Counted from the stretch's first letter, positions 1-5,758 are shown. The stretch is DNA of 5,952 nucleotides from Candidatus Bathyarchaeota archaeon (GCA_016649625.1 JAENXI010000063.1:1-5952), one strand, 5' to 3'. Translations and numbers: made by a program. Notes: a model not told the origin generated them from the sequence alone.

Positions 1-480
1 AGCAGTAGGTTCATTAACAATTCGCATTACTTCAAAACCAGCGATTTCGCCAGCATCTTTTGTAGCTTGACGTTGGTTATCATCAAAGTGAGCTGGAACA
101 GTTATGACCGCTTTTCTTACAGAAGAACCTAGAAAAGTTTCTGCATCTTTTTTTATTTTTTTAAGAATAAACGCTGAAATCTGTTGAGGAGTGTACTCTT
201 TTTCTTTGATTTTTACTTTATAATCCGTTCCCATTTTTCTCTTTATTTCAAAAATGGTTCCTTCAGTGTTAGCTGTGGCTTGTCTTTTTGCCGGTTCGCC
301 AACTAATAATTGTCCTTCTTTTGTGAAAGCAACAACTGAAGGGAACATTTTCCCAGCCATTGTTGGACCTTCAGCACTTGGAATTACTGTTGCTCGACCA
401 CCTTCATAGATGGCTGCGGCAGAGTTAGTTGTTCCAAGATCTATCCCTAAAACATTTTTTTCAATTTTTGTGTTACTCAT
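1..480 (-). CDS. dnaK: Molecular chaperone DnaK (Hsp70), N-terminal 160 residues, cut by window edge
   Basis: Hsp70 is a cytosolic ATP-dependent chaperone that binds and releases unfolded protein segments, working with GrpE and DnaJ. Reading the minus strand from the ATG at 480 gives 160 codons without a stop; the frame is still open at base 1. Visible landmarks are the phosphate-1 motif GIDLGTTNS (residues 12-20), the FPSVVAF stretch (about 46-52), EIKRKMG (58-64), the [20 protein letters not shown] block (105-124) and NEPTA at the cut end. The segment after KRKMG is short, so the roughly 20-residue insert typical of proteobacterial DnaK is absent, as in archaeal and Gram-positive proteins. 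The usual VPAYFND reads VPAHFDD here, a mild variant. An AGGAGA ribosome site (489-494) lies 8 bases before the ATG. The gene starts 18 bases after the grpE stop, so the two are surely co-transcribed. The ATPase remainder and the substrate-binding domain lie outside the window. Confidence 0.97.
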   Translation of the reverse strand, partial: MSNTKIEKNVLGIDLGTTNSAAAIYEGGRATVIPSAEGPTMAGKMFPSVVAFTKEGQLLVGEPAKRQATANTEGTIFEIKRKMGTDYKVKIKEKEYTPQQISAFILKKIKKDAETFLGSSVRKAVITVPAHFDDNQRQATKDAGEIAGFEVMRIVNEPTA

Positions 481-498
481 ATTTTATTTCTCCTTTTA

Positions 499-1014
499 TT
501 ATTTTGATTTTTTATTTTTGGATGATTTAACTGCCACTTTTACAAAACTGGGTCTAATGACTTTTTCTTTCATCTTATAGCCTTTTCGAACTTCTTCAAC
601 TATCAAGCATTCCTCAATATCATCTCGCTCTGTGGCAGCAATAGCGTGATGACAATTTGGGTCAAAAATATTGTCTTTTTTACACTCTATGAGGGAGACA
701 CCTTCCTGATCAAGCACTTTTTCAAGTTTTTTTAGAGTCATTTGAACACCTTCTAAAATGACTTCTTTTGATTCTGTTAGCTTTGAATTATTAATCGCTA
801 GTTCTAGTTCATTTTGAACATCGAGCAGCTGTATAATTATGTTTTCTGTACAATATTTTTTTGCCTCAACTATTTGACGTTCAGTTCTCTTTTTCAAATT
901 GTCATAGTCCGCTTGAAGATATTTTAGTCTTTTTAAATAATCTTCTGTTAGAATTTTTTCTGCATTGAGAAGTTTTTGATAATCTATAGTATTCTTCTTT
1001 TGATCCTCACCCAT
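499..1014 (-). CDS. grpE: GrpE, nucleotide-exchange factor for DnaK
   Basis: GrpE is a homodimeric cytosolic cochaperone that opens the DnaK nucleotide cleft, releases ADP and so drives substrate release. The 171-residue product has the family layout: a charged N-terminal tail, a long coiled-coil helix (about 15-75, including LQADYDNLKKRTERQ), a helical dimer region (about 80-105) and a C-terminal beta domain. The beta domain carries FDPNCHHAI (117-125) and the closing signature VRKGYKMKEKVIRPSFVKVAV (142-162), which is diagnostic. The tail ends in a lysine-rich stretch. The ATG at 1014 is preceded by AGGAGA (1022-1027) with a 7-base spacer, which supports this start. Order and spacing with dnaK (18 bases) match a grpE-dnaK operon. 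The Cys in FDPNCHHA, where Leu or Tyr with Glu is common, is a small oddity. Confidence 0.96.
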   Translation of the reverse strand: MGEDQKKNTIDYQKLLNAEKILTEDYLKRLKYLQADYDNLKKRTERQIVEAKKYCTENIIIQLLDVQNELELAINNSKLTESKEVILEGVQMTLKKLEKVLDQEGVSLIECKKDNIFDPNCHHAIAATERDDIEECLIVEEVRKGYKMKEKVIRPSFVKVAVKSSKNKKSK

Positions 1015-1063
1015 AGAGGTATCTCCTAGTTTGTTAATCTTTAAAAAGTAGCGTAAACAAACT

Positions 1064-1078
1064 AAAATATACGTTTCG
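1064..1078 (-). promoter_or_regulatory. Probable archaeal BRE/TATA promoter of grpE-dnaK
   Basis: Read on the minus strand, CGAAAC (1073-1078) is followed by TATATTTT (1064-1071), a purine-rich BRE-like element and TATA-like box. A transcript would start about 25 bases downstream, near 1040-1045. That leaves a leader of roughly 25-30 bases, enough to hold the AGGAGA ribosome site before grpE. It is assigned by position and composition only; the region is AT-rich, so chance matches occur. Confidence 0.5.
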
Positions 1079-1168
1079 CTTTCAAATCAATAATGTTAAT
1101 GGTATAAACAATGGTTAGAATATTGAAAAGATTAATCATCAAATTCCATCATTTAATTGAAATATTTT

Positions 1169-1176
1169 TTTATATC
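1169..1176 (+). promoter_or_regulatory. Probable TATA box of the rubrerythrin gene
   Basis: TTTATATC lies on the plus strand about 35-42 bases before the TTG start. A start of transcription about 25 bases downstream would fall near 1195-1199. That gives a very short leader beginning just at or before the AGGTGA ribosome site. The spacing fits archaeal promoters; the assignment is otherwise by eye. Confidence 0.45.
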
Positions 1177-1198
1177 ACATTAAATCTTTTGATGTCAT

Positions 1199-1204
1199 AG
1201 GTGA
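1199..1204 (+). promoter_or_regulatory. Ribosome binding site deciding the TTG start of rubrerythrin
   Basis: AGGTGA complements the conserved 3' end of 16S rRNA and sits 6 bases before the TTG at 1211. The reading frame has a TGA stop at 1202-1204, inside this motif, with no ATG or GTG after it. TTG is therefore the only standard start that keeps the conserved N-terminus. Confidence 0.75.
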
Positions 1205-1210
1205 TTTAAA

Positions 1211-1783
1211 TTGGATTTTAAAGGAAGTAAAACTGAGAAAAATCTTTTAGCAGCTTTTGCAGGTGAATCTCAAGCTAGAAACAGATATACTTACTTTGCT
1301 TCCAAGGCCAAAAAAGAAGGATATGAACAAATATCTTCAATTTTCACAGAAACTGCCGGTAACGAAAAAGAGCATGCTGAACTTTTCTTTAAACATCTCC
1401 AAGGTGGCGATGTAGAAATAATTGCAGGCTATCCTGCAGGTGTAATAGGGTCTACCTCCCTAAATTTGAAAGCTGCAGCAGAAGGAGAAAAAATGGAATG
1501 GGGAACGATTTATCCAAATTTTGCGTCAATAGCTGTCGATGAAGGTTTTTTGGACATAGCTAATACATTTAAGATGATAGCCAAAGTGGAAGCATATCAC
1601 GAAAAAAGATTCCTTAAATTATTTGGAAACGTTACCCACAAAAAAGTCTTCAAAAAAAATTCAGAGATACAATGGAAATGTAGAAACTGTGGCTATGTAC
1701 ACTCTAATTCTGAAGCTCCAGCTGAATGTCCAGTTTGCAAACATGCTCAAGCATACTTTGAAGTATGGTGCGAAAACTACTAA
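1211..1783 (+). CDS. rbr: Rubrerythrin (diiron peroxidase with rubredoxin domain)
   Basis: Rubrerythrin is a cytosolic non-haem diiron protein that reduces hydrogen peroxide to water in anaerobes, with electrons passing through its own rubredoxin centre. The 190-residue length is normal for the two-domain form. The ferritin-like four-helix part (about 1-140) keeps the expected ligands: E19 in FAGESQARNRY, E52 with H55 in NEKEH, E93 and E96 in GEKMEW, and E127 with H130 in VEAYHEKRF. The C-terminal rubredoxin-like part (about 150-190) has two CxxC knuckles, C157/C160 in KCRNCGYVH and C173/C176 in CPVC, to bind a single iron. All key residues are present, so it should be active. Translation must begin at TTG, backed by AGGTGA 6 bases upstream. 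It stands alone, divergent from grpE-dnaK, with its own TATA-like box and a T-rich end. No perR-like operator could be identified. Confidence 0.97.
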   Translation: MDFKGSKTEKNLLAAFAGESQARNRYTYFASKAKKEGYEQISSIFTETAGNEKEHAELFFKHLQGGDVEIIAGYPAGVIGSTSLNLKAAAEGEKMEWGTIYPNFASIAVDEGFLDIANTFKMIAKVEAYHEKRFLKLFGNVTHKKVFKKNSEIQWKCRNCGYVHSNSEAPAECPVCKHAQAYFEVWCENY

Positions 1784-1802
1784 ACAAGAATTATTTCCAA
1801 AA

Positions 1803-1820
1803 TTTTTTCTCCTTTTTCTT
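1803..1820 (+). terminator. T-rich terminator after rubrerythrin
   Basis: Twenty bases after the stop codon, a T6 run and a T5 run separated by a few pyrimidines form a T-rich tract on the coding strand. No stem is evident. This is the form of archaeal intrinsic termination. Confidence 0.5.
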
Positions 1821-1900
1821 AATTACCATTAAATGAGAAGTATTTTTAATCAAGAAAAACCAAAAATTTTTAACCCACATAATCAACTTTGGTTAAAACA

Positions 1901-1906
1901 TATATA
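1901..1906 (+). promoter_or_regulatory. Probable TATA box of the anchored surface-protein gene
   Basis: TATATA, preceded by the A-rich stretch GGTTAAAAC that could act as a BRE, lies 35-40 bases before the start codon. Transcription would begin near 1928-1932, giving a leader of about 10 bases. An inverted repeat (1868-1875 and 1891-1898) abuts it from upstream. Confidence 0.5.
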
Positions 1907-1937
1907 GAAAACCATATCCTCTACTATTAAGGTAACT

Positions 1938-2768
1938 TTGATGAAAGTATCTCACATAATGCTGACATGTGTATTTAGTCTCGTTTTGATATTAAATTTA
2001 AGTTTTGTTTTTGCAATAAATTCAAATGAAGCATCTGTAAACGTTTCATGGGATACTGAGCTACACTATCAAGGTGATTTTGCTCCAGCTAGAATCACTT
2101 TTGTAAGTAATTTCTCCCAACCCCTTGAAATATATTACATAGGTATCAATTTTGATTGGTTGGACATCGATAATTTTCAAGGGAGTGACCTATCCGACAA
2201 TCCTGTAATTGTTCCAAGTTATGGGTCCCACTCTTTTGAGATAATGCTATTTCAAATTCCCCTAAATGCTAGTATTGGCGAACACGATTATTTTGTTGGA
2301 ATAGATGGATCGTATGGTGGACTGGGTGGATCTTTACCTACAGGTTTCTCTTGGGACTCAAAAATTTTAACTCTTAAAATCTCTGATTCTCTAGAAAAAA
2401 CCTATCTGGATCTCAATACCCAAGTTTCAGCTAAAATAAATCAAACTAGCGAACAAACTTACGATAGTCCAGAAGCTAATAACCTTCTTTCCCAAGCTTT
2501 GGAAGCAAAAACTAATGCAAATACTTTTGCACTTAATGATCAATTTCAGGAAGCAATAATATCCTTAACTAGAGCTTCTAGTTTTGTGGATTTAATTGCT
2601 GAAGAGGAACAATTATTTGATCAGCAACAAGAAAATCAAAATCAGGTAATATTATTAGTATTCGGTGGAGTAGTCACAGTCATTTTAATTGTAGCTATCT
2701 TATTATTGTTGAAAAGAAGAAAAAATACTTCAACAAAACTTGATCAAACAACAAAATCGGAAATATAA
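1938..2768 (+). CDS. Unrecognised secreted protein anchored by a C-terminal membrane helix
   Basis: I do not recognise the family. The 276 residues read as an extracellular protein held to the membrane. A signal peptide covers about residues 1-26 (basic start, hydrophobic core, likely cleavage after VFA). A beta-rich region (about 33-150) has alternating strands, glycine-rich turns and several N-glycosylation sequons (N35, N58, N110, N168), and suggests an Ig-like or CARDB-like fold. A helical region (about 176-235) of the form SPEANNLLSQALEA ... FQEAIISLTRA resembles a TPR-like helical hairpin or short coiled coil. A transmembrane helix (about 237-258) is followed by KRRK and a short polar cytoplasmic tail. 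Such helical-hairpin-plus-anchor proteins are common among uncharacterised archaeal surface proteins (recalled, not searched). TTG at 1938 is directly followed by ATG at 1941; the ATG is the likelier start, with a weak AAGGT upstream. It is monocistronic, with its own TATA-like box and T-rich end. Confidence 0.85.
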   Translation: MMKVSHIMLTCVFSLVLILNLSFVFAINSNEASVNVSWDTELHYQGDFAPARITFVSNFSQPLEIYYIGINFDWLDIDNFQGSDLSDNPVIVPSYGSHSFEIMLFQIPLNASIGEHDYFVGIDGSYGGLGGSLPTGFSWDSKILTLKISDSLEKTYLDLNTQVSAKINQTSEQTYDSPEANNLLSQALEAKTNANTFALNDQFQEAIISLTRASSFVDLIAEEEQLFDQQQENQNQVILLVFGGVVTVILIVAILLLLKRRKNTSTKLDQTTKSEI

Positions 2769-2781
2769 TGCCTACACTATC

Positions 2782-2794
2782 TTTTTTTATTTTT
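2782..2794 (+). terminator. T-rich terminator after the anchored surface-protein gene
   Basis: A T7 run and a T5 run separated by one A begin 13 bases after the stop codon on the coding strand. No GC-rich stem is present. This is an archaeal-type T-tract end. Confidence 0.5.
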
Positions 2795-2826
2795 AAAATA
2801 ACTTTGTTACTGCAATTATAGTCATT

Positions 2827-2842
2827 TATTTTTGAAAAAATA
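2827..2842 (-). terminator. Short AT palindrome and T-tract, possible terminator of the minus-strand membrane-protein gene
   Basis: Arms TATTTTT (2827-2833) and AAAAATA (2836-2842) form a 7-bp inverted repeat with a 2-base loop. Read on the minus strand it starts 17 bases after the stop codon and supplies a T6 run. Being symmetrical, it could end transcription from both converging genes. Confidence 0.4.
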
Positions 2843-2859
2843 GACTTTAATTTGGGCTG

Positions 2860-3299
2860 TTATCCCATATAAAATGATAAGTATGTTACAATTCCAAAAA
2901 TCAAAGATAATCCCCAAAGCAAGATCGTGATATCCATAATTCTCTTTCTTTTCACACATCCAGCAACGTTGGATGAATTGACAATCCATAATCCAACTAA
3001 TATTGTTCCGAGAATTAGTGCAATACTGCCTGTTATAGCATGAATCCACATAGCTTGAACTCCAAGAAGATCTGTTGAAGTTGAGAAGAATTCCATTTCA
3101 CCAAAAAATGATGGCCCATCGCTACAATAAAAGTAATAAAATGTAGTAAAACTGCTAACCCCATTAAGTATCCATGCAGTTTTATTTTTCCTTTAATTTT
3201 ATATAACATACTTATTAGCAATATAAAAAATGAAACTATTTGAATCATAAGATTTATGTCTGTTATTAGAACTGCACCTGTACCCAGAAGTCCTGTCAA
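2860..3299 (-). pseudogene. Four-helix membrane protein, DUF420-like, with a broken reading frame
   Basis: Two overlapping minus-strand frames together give one plausible membrane protein of about 146 residues. The first frame starts at TTG 3299 and supplies MTGLLGTGAVLITDINL, a helix at about 12-33, LHG (H42), and a helix at about 44-61 ending VAMG. The second frame supplies PSFFGEMEFF, then IHAITG (H87), a helix at about 88-107, the basic loop VKRKRIM, and a helix at about 121-144 ending at the stop at 2860-2862. The layout with an early D, histidines before helices 2 and 3, and a basic KR..M loop before helix 4 resembles DUF420-like proteins of unknown function (recalled, not searched). 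Adding one G to the GGG at 3115-3117 restores a continuous frame reading MGPSFF, which fits the family better than the unshifted MGHHF. A GGGGA ribosome-like motif lies 6 bases before TTG. Sequencing error, real decay and ribosomal frameshifting remain open. Confidence 0.65.
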
Positions 3300-3328
3300 A
3301 TATATTCCCCATAAAACACGTTACTTGA

Positions 3329-3337
3329 TAATTTATT
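3329..3337 (-). promoter_or_regulatory. Possible TATA box of the minus-strand membrane-protein gene
   Basis: On the minus strand AATAAATTA lies 30-38 bases before the TTG at 3299. This predicts a transcript start near 3305-3310 and a very short leader. The match is weak and the whole 3300-3455 divergent region is AT-rich. Confidence 0.3.
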
Positions 3338-3407
3338 CTTTTTAATAGTCTAAGTTTTTAAGTTTATCCTTTTGCGACTAAAATATTACTAATCTAATTA
3401 AAGGACA

Positions 3408-3416
3408 AATTATTTA
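3408..3416 (+). promoter_or_regulatory. Possible TATA box of the tatD gene
   Basis: AATTATTTA lies 40-48 bases before the ATG, predicting a transcript start near 3436-3440, just before the AGGTGAG ribosome site. A 9-bp direct repeat (3417-3425 and 3434-3442) follows immediately. The assignment rests on position only. Confidence 0.3.
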
Positions 3417-3455
3417 GTTAGAACTGCTTAGTTGTTAGAACTTAGGTGAGAGAAT

Positions 3456-4220
3456 ATGTTCATTGATACTCATGCACACCTACAATCGAGGCGTTTTGAT
3501 AAAGATAGAGATTTAGTCATTAAAAGAGCAAAAAAAGAAAAAGTAACCAATATAGTAAATGTTGGTTTTGATATAGATAATTGCTATAAAGCAATTGAAC
3601 TTGCTCAAAACTATAAAGGACTTTATGCAAGTATTGGCATTCACCCGCATAATTCTAACCAATTAACTGCTGAAACTCTTAAAATCTTTAAAAAACTTTT
3701 AAAAAATCCAAAAGTTGTTGCTATAGGTGAGATTGGCCTTGATTATTATAGAAACCTCTCCCCTCAAGAAACTCAAAAGCAAGCTTTTGAAACTCAGCTA
3801 TCACTAGCTGTAGATCAAAATCTTCCTGTTATAATTCATAATAGACAAGCAGATGATGATATTCTTAAAATTATTTCGAAATTTAAAAAAAATATTAAAG
3901 GAATTATGCACTGTTTTTCTAGCGATATACCTTTTTCTAAAAAAAGTATAGATTTAGGTTTTTTAATTTCATTTGCTGGAAATCTTACCTACCCTAAAGC
4001 AAATAATCTACATGAGACTGCTAAATCAGTTGATTTAAAAAGCATACTAATTGAAACCGATAGTCCTTGGCTAACTCCCCAATCTATGCGAGGAAAACGA
4101 AATGAATCCAGTTATTTACCTTATATAGCCCAAAAGATTGGGGATTTAAAGCATACTACCGTCAAAGAAGTAGCTCAATTAACATCTGAAAACGCAAAAA
4201 AAATTTTTGATATACCTTAA
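3456..4220 (+). CDS. tatD: TatD-family metal-dependent hydrolase / DNase
   Basis: TatD proteins are cytosolic TIM-barrel enzymes with a two-metal centre. Characterised members act as 3'-5' exonucleases or DNases linked to DNA repair and nucleic-acid turnover; the exact substrate here is inferred from family only. The 254-residue length is typical. All expected metal ligands can be placed: H6 and H8 in DTHAHL, E92 in GEIGLDYYR, H128 in VIIHNRQA, H152 in MHCFS and D202 in ETDSPWLTP. SIGIHPH (59-65) is another family landmark. In many homologues the segment after IHNR or IHSR is followed by acidic residues, as in QADDD here. The ATG has AGGTGAG (3444-3450) 5 bases upstream. It is monocistronic, divergent from the broken membrane-protein gene, and its stop overlaps the end of the converging 464-residue gene by 4 bases. 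Confidence 0.95.
   Translation: MFIDTHAHLQSRRFDKDRDLVIKRAKKEKVTNIVNVGFDIDNCYKAIELAQNYKGLYASIGIHPHNSNQLTAETLKIFKKLLKNPKVVAIGEIGLDYYRNLSPQETQKQAFETQLSLAVDQNLPVIIHNRQADDDILKIISKFKKNIKGIMHCFSSDIPFSKKSIDLGFLISFAGNLTYPKANNLHETAKSVDLKSILIETDSPWLTPQSMRGKRNESSYLPYIAQKIGDLKHTTVKEVAQLTSENAKKIFDIP
4195..4203 (-). terminator. T9 run inside the tatD 3' end, possible terminator for the converging gene
   Basis: On the minus strand a run of nine T lies 14 bases after the stop of the 464-residue gene, within the last codons of tatD (Lys-Lys). It has no stem. It is the only strong T-tract in the right place. Confidence 0.4.
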
Positions 4221-5611
4221 TTTTTATTCTTTTCTCTCATATCCTTGTTTGCTAGAGTCAATCGAATTCTGATCGTTGTTTTATTTCTGTAAATACTATA
4301 TTTTTGAAGTTTTTTTCCTTCTGGAATTCTTTCAACTAATCCGCATTTGACAAGAGTCTCTAAATTTCTCCAAAGGCCTTTTTTTGCACCTTGTTTTAAT
4401 TCCATGTTTTCAAAAAGTTCGCTTACAGTCATTGGTTCTCTATGTTTTATGTAATTATTAGCGAGTTTGATTAATATTTGTCTATTTCTTTTTGAACCCA
4501 AAGCATCTAAGGTTCTTTCAACTAATTCTTCTGGGACAAATAGGCTTTCATGAGTTCCAAGAATGGACTCCATAGAGTCAAAGTATGGTTTTATGAAATC
4601 CCAATAGCAACTAAGAACACATCTTTTTAGATCACGAGTTGCAAATGATTCTTTATCGAGATTTTTTTGGTTTAGTTTATTCCAACATAAATCGACTTCT
4701 CCTTTTTTGGAATTTCTTGAAAAAGGTTGAATAATATTTCTAAATAGGTAATCGAGAAATCGAATTGAAACATCTTCTCTTTCAAAAATCTTACGACTAA
4801 TTACTTTGTAAGAATCACTTATGAATAAGGTCTCATCTGGATTTAGATCTCTTGAAGACAAATATCTCATAAGTTTTCCTGAAGTTGCTACTGGATCGGG
4901 TAGGACAATGGTTGCTGGGTATTCAATACCTTTATCAGCACAAATAATTCTTTTGAGAACCGACAAACCTGCATTTGATTTATCAAAAATGTTATATGAG
5001 GTTCCCAAATGTCCAAGAGATTCTAACCCCCAGCTTAAATATGGATATTTATTGATTTCAGTTCCAAGCTTATTTCTTTCAAAAAGGTAGATTTTTAAAA
5101 GTTCTTTTTCATAGTTAGTAAGTCTATATTTTTTGTTTGTAAGTTTGATAGTTTGAGTTTCATTTAGTTTTTCTATCGTGTTTATTTGTCTGAGACTTTC
5201 TTGTAGACTTTTTTCAAATTCTAATATCCTCAAAATACTATAGACATCTCTTTGAATTTCCAATCTATCTTCAACAATTACGGTTTTTGTTCTATGACTA
5301 AATACTCCTTGAAAAAATTGGTGAGCTTCTGAAATTCTTTCTCTTATGTCTCCTCTATGATATCCTCGGCCGATATCTCTTAGTGCTCCTATATATACGA
5401 CTGGATTAATGGAGTAGCCACTATGCAGGAGATGTTCTACAAAGAAAAGTGGAAAAAAATGTTTTAGTTGTGAAACCTCTAAGTCAGCGTGAAAAGCAAC
5501 AACTATTATTGAATTTAGTTTTTGTCTTTTCCATTTTTCACCTAAACCTTCTAAAACACGAATTTTTCCTGTCTCTGGAAATCTTTGGTTGAACCACTCT
5601 TCAGTTAACAA
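4217..5611 (-). CDS. Unrecognised 464-residue protein: divergent class I aminoacyl-tRNA-synthetase-like (HUP) core plus winged helix
   Basis: I do not recognise a named family. Residues about 34-80 (IIVVAFHADLEVSQLKHFFP, then LLHSGYSINPVVYIGALRD) look like the first beta-alpha unit of class I tRNA synthetases of the Tyr/Trp or class I Lys type. QLKH (48-51) sits where the HIGH motif would be. Residues about 195-255 (LGHLGTSYNIFDKSNAGL, YPATIVLPDP, SGKLMRYLSSRD) resemble the region leading to KMSKS, also degenerate. Between them is a charged helical insert (about 130-185). Residues about 373-445 (RQILIKLANN, MTVSELFENM, GLWRNLETLVKCGLVERIP, YSIYRN) have winged-helix character. No signal peptide or membrane helix is visible. 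Function is unknown; a synthetase-derived RNA- or nucleotide-sensing regulator is an inference. The TTG at 5611 has AAGGAG 11 bases upstream. The frame stays open for 16 more codons, so the N-terminus is uncertain. The gene overlaps tatD tail to tail by 4 bases. Confidence 0.8.
   Translation of the reverse strand: MLTEEWFNQRFPETGKIRVLEGLGEKWKRQKLNSIIVVAFHADLEVSQLKHFFPLFFVEHLLHSGYSINPVVYIGALRDIGRGYHRGDIRERISEAHQFFQGVFSHRTKTVIVEDRLEIQRDVYSILRILEFEKSLQESLRQINTIEKLNETQTIKLTNKKYRLTNYEKELLKIYLFERNKLGTEINKYPYLSWGLESLGHLGTSYNIFDKSNAGLSVLKRIICADKGIEYPATIVLPDPVATSGKLMRYLSSRDLNPDETLFISDSYKVISRKIFEREDVSIRFLDYLFRNIIQPFSRNSKKGEVDLCWNKLNQKNLDKESFATRDLKRCVLSCYWDFIKPYFDSMESILGTHESLFVPEELVERTLDALGSKRNRQILIKLANNYIKHREPMTVSELFENMELKQGAKKGLWRNLETLVKCGLVERIPEGKKLQKYSIYRNKTTIRIRLTLANKDMREKNKN
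4221..4236 (+). terminator. T-rich terminator of tatD, embedded in the converging gene
   Basis: Directly after the tatD stop the plus strand carries T5, then TTCTTTT. The same bases encode the Lys/Asn-rich tail of the minus-strand protein, so the T-tract and the coding end share sequence. Confidence 0.45.
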
Positions 5612-5622
5612 TGGAAGAGGGG

Positions 5623-5628
5623 CTCCTT
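5623..5628 (-). promoter_or_regulatory. Ribosome binding site supporting the TTG start of the 464-residue protein
   Basis: AAGGAG on the minus strand lies 11 bases before TTG 5611, a little far but usable. A second AGGAG (5663-5667) lies before the in-frame TAA at 5660-5662 and 9 bases ahead of an ATA codon at 5651-5653. The start is therefore not settled. Confidence 0.45.
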
Positions 5629-5748
5629 CTTTTTCATAATTGTCTTTAACTATGTTGGTTTACTCCTATTGTTTTCTGGCATGTTATTTTATTATTTGTT
5701 AGTTACTTAGATTGCGACTATTTCAATGTTTAATTAATTTACTGTGAC

Positions 5749-5758
5749 TATATATAAA
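5749..5758 (-). promoter_or_regulatory. TATA-like box, candidate promoter of the 464-residue gene
   Basis: TTTATATATA on the minus strand is the best TATA match in the window. Transcription would begin near 5725-5730, leaving a leader of about 115 bases, long for this window. A weaker alternative at about 5684-5697 would give a leader near 50 bases. As the core is almost symmetrical it could also fire rightward, but no gene lies there within the window. Confidence 0.45.

Noticed and set aside
1623..1832. Plus-strand open frame of 69 codons inside the rubrerythrin gene
   Set aside because: It overlaps the conserved rubredoxin-domain coding sequence in another frame and shows no family features or ribosome site.
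2822..3049. Minus-strand open frame of 75 codons over the membrane-protein gene
   Set aside because: It overlaps the hydrophobic, better-supported frame that reads IHAITG...FYMG; its own translation is Cys- and Asn-rich without domain features.
3300..3455. Search for a tRNA, box C/D RNA or riboswitch in the intergenic regions
   Set aside because: No conserved tRNA loops, paired C and D boxes in a sensible arrangement, or known riboswitch core were found here or in the other gaps.
4821..5090. Plus-strand open frame of 89 codons inside the 464-residue gene
   Set aside because: It is antisense to a long continuous coding frame and has no recognisable features.
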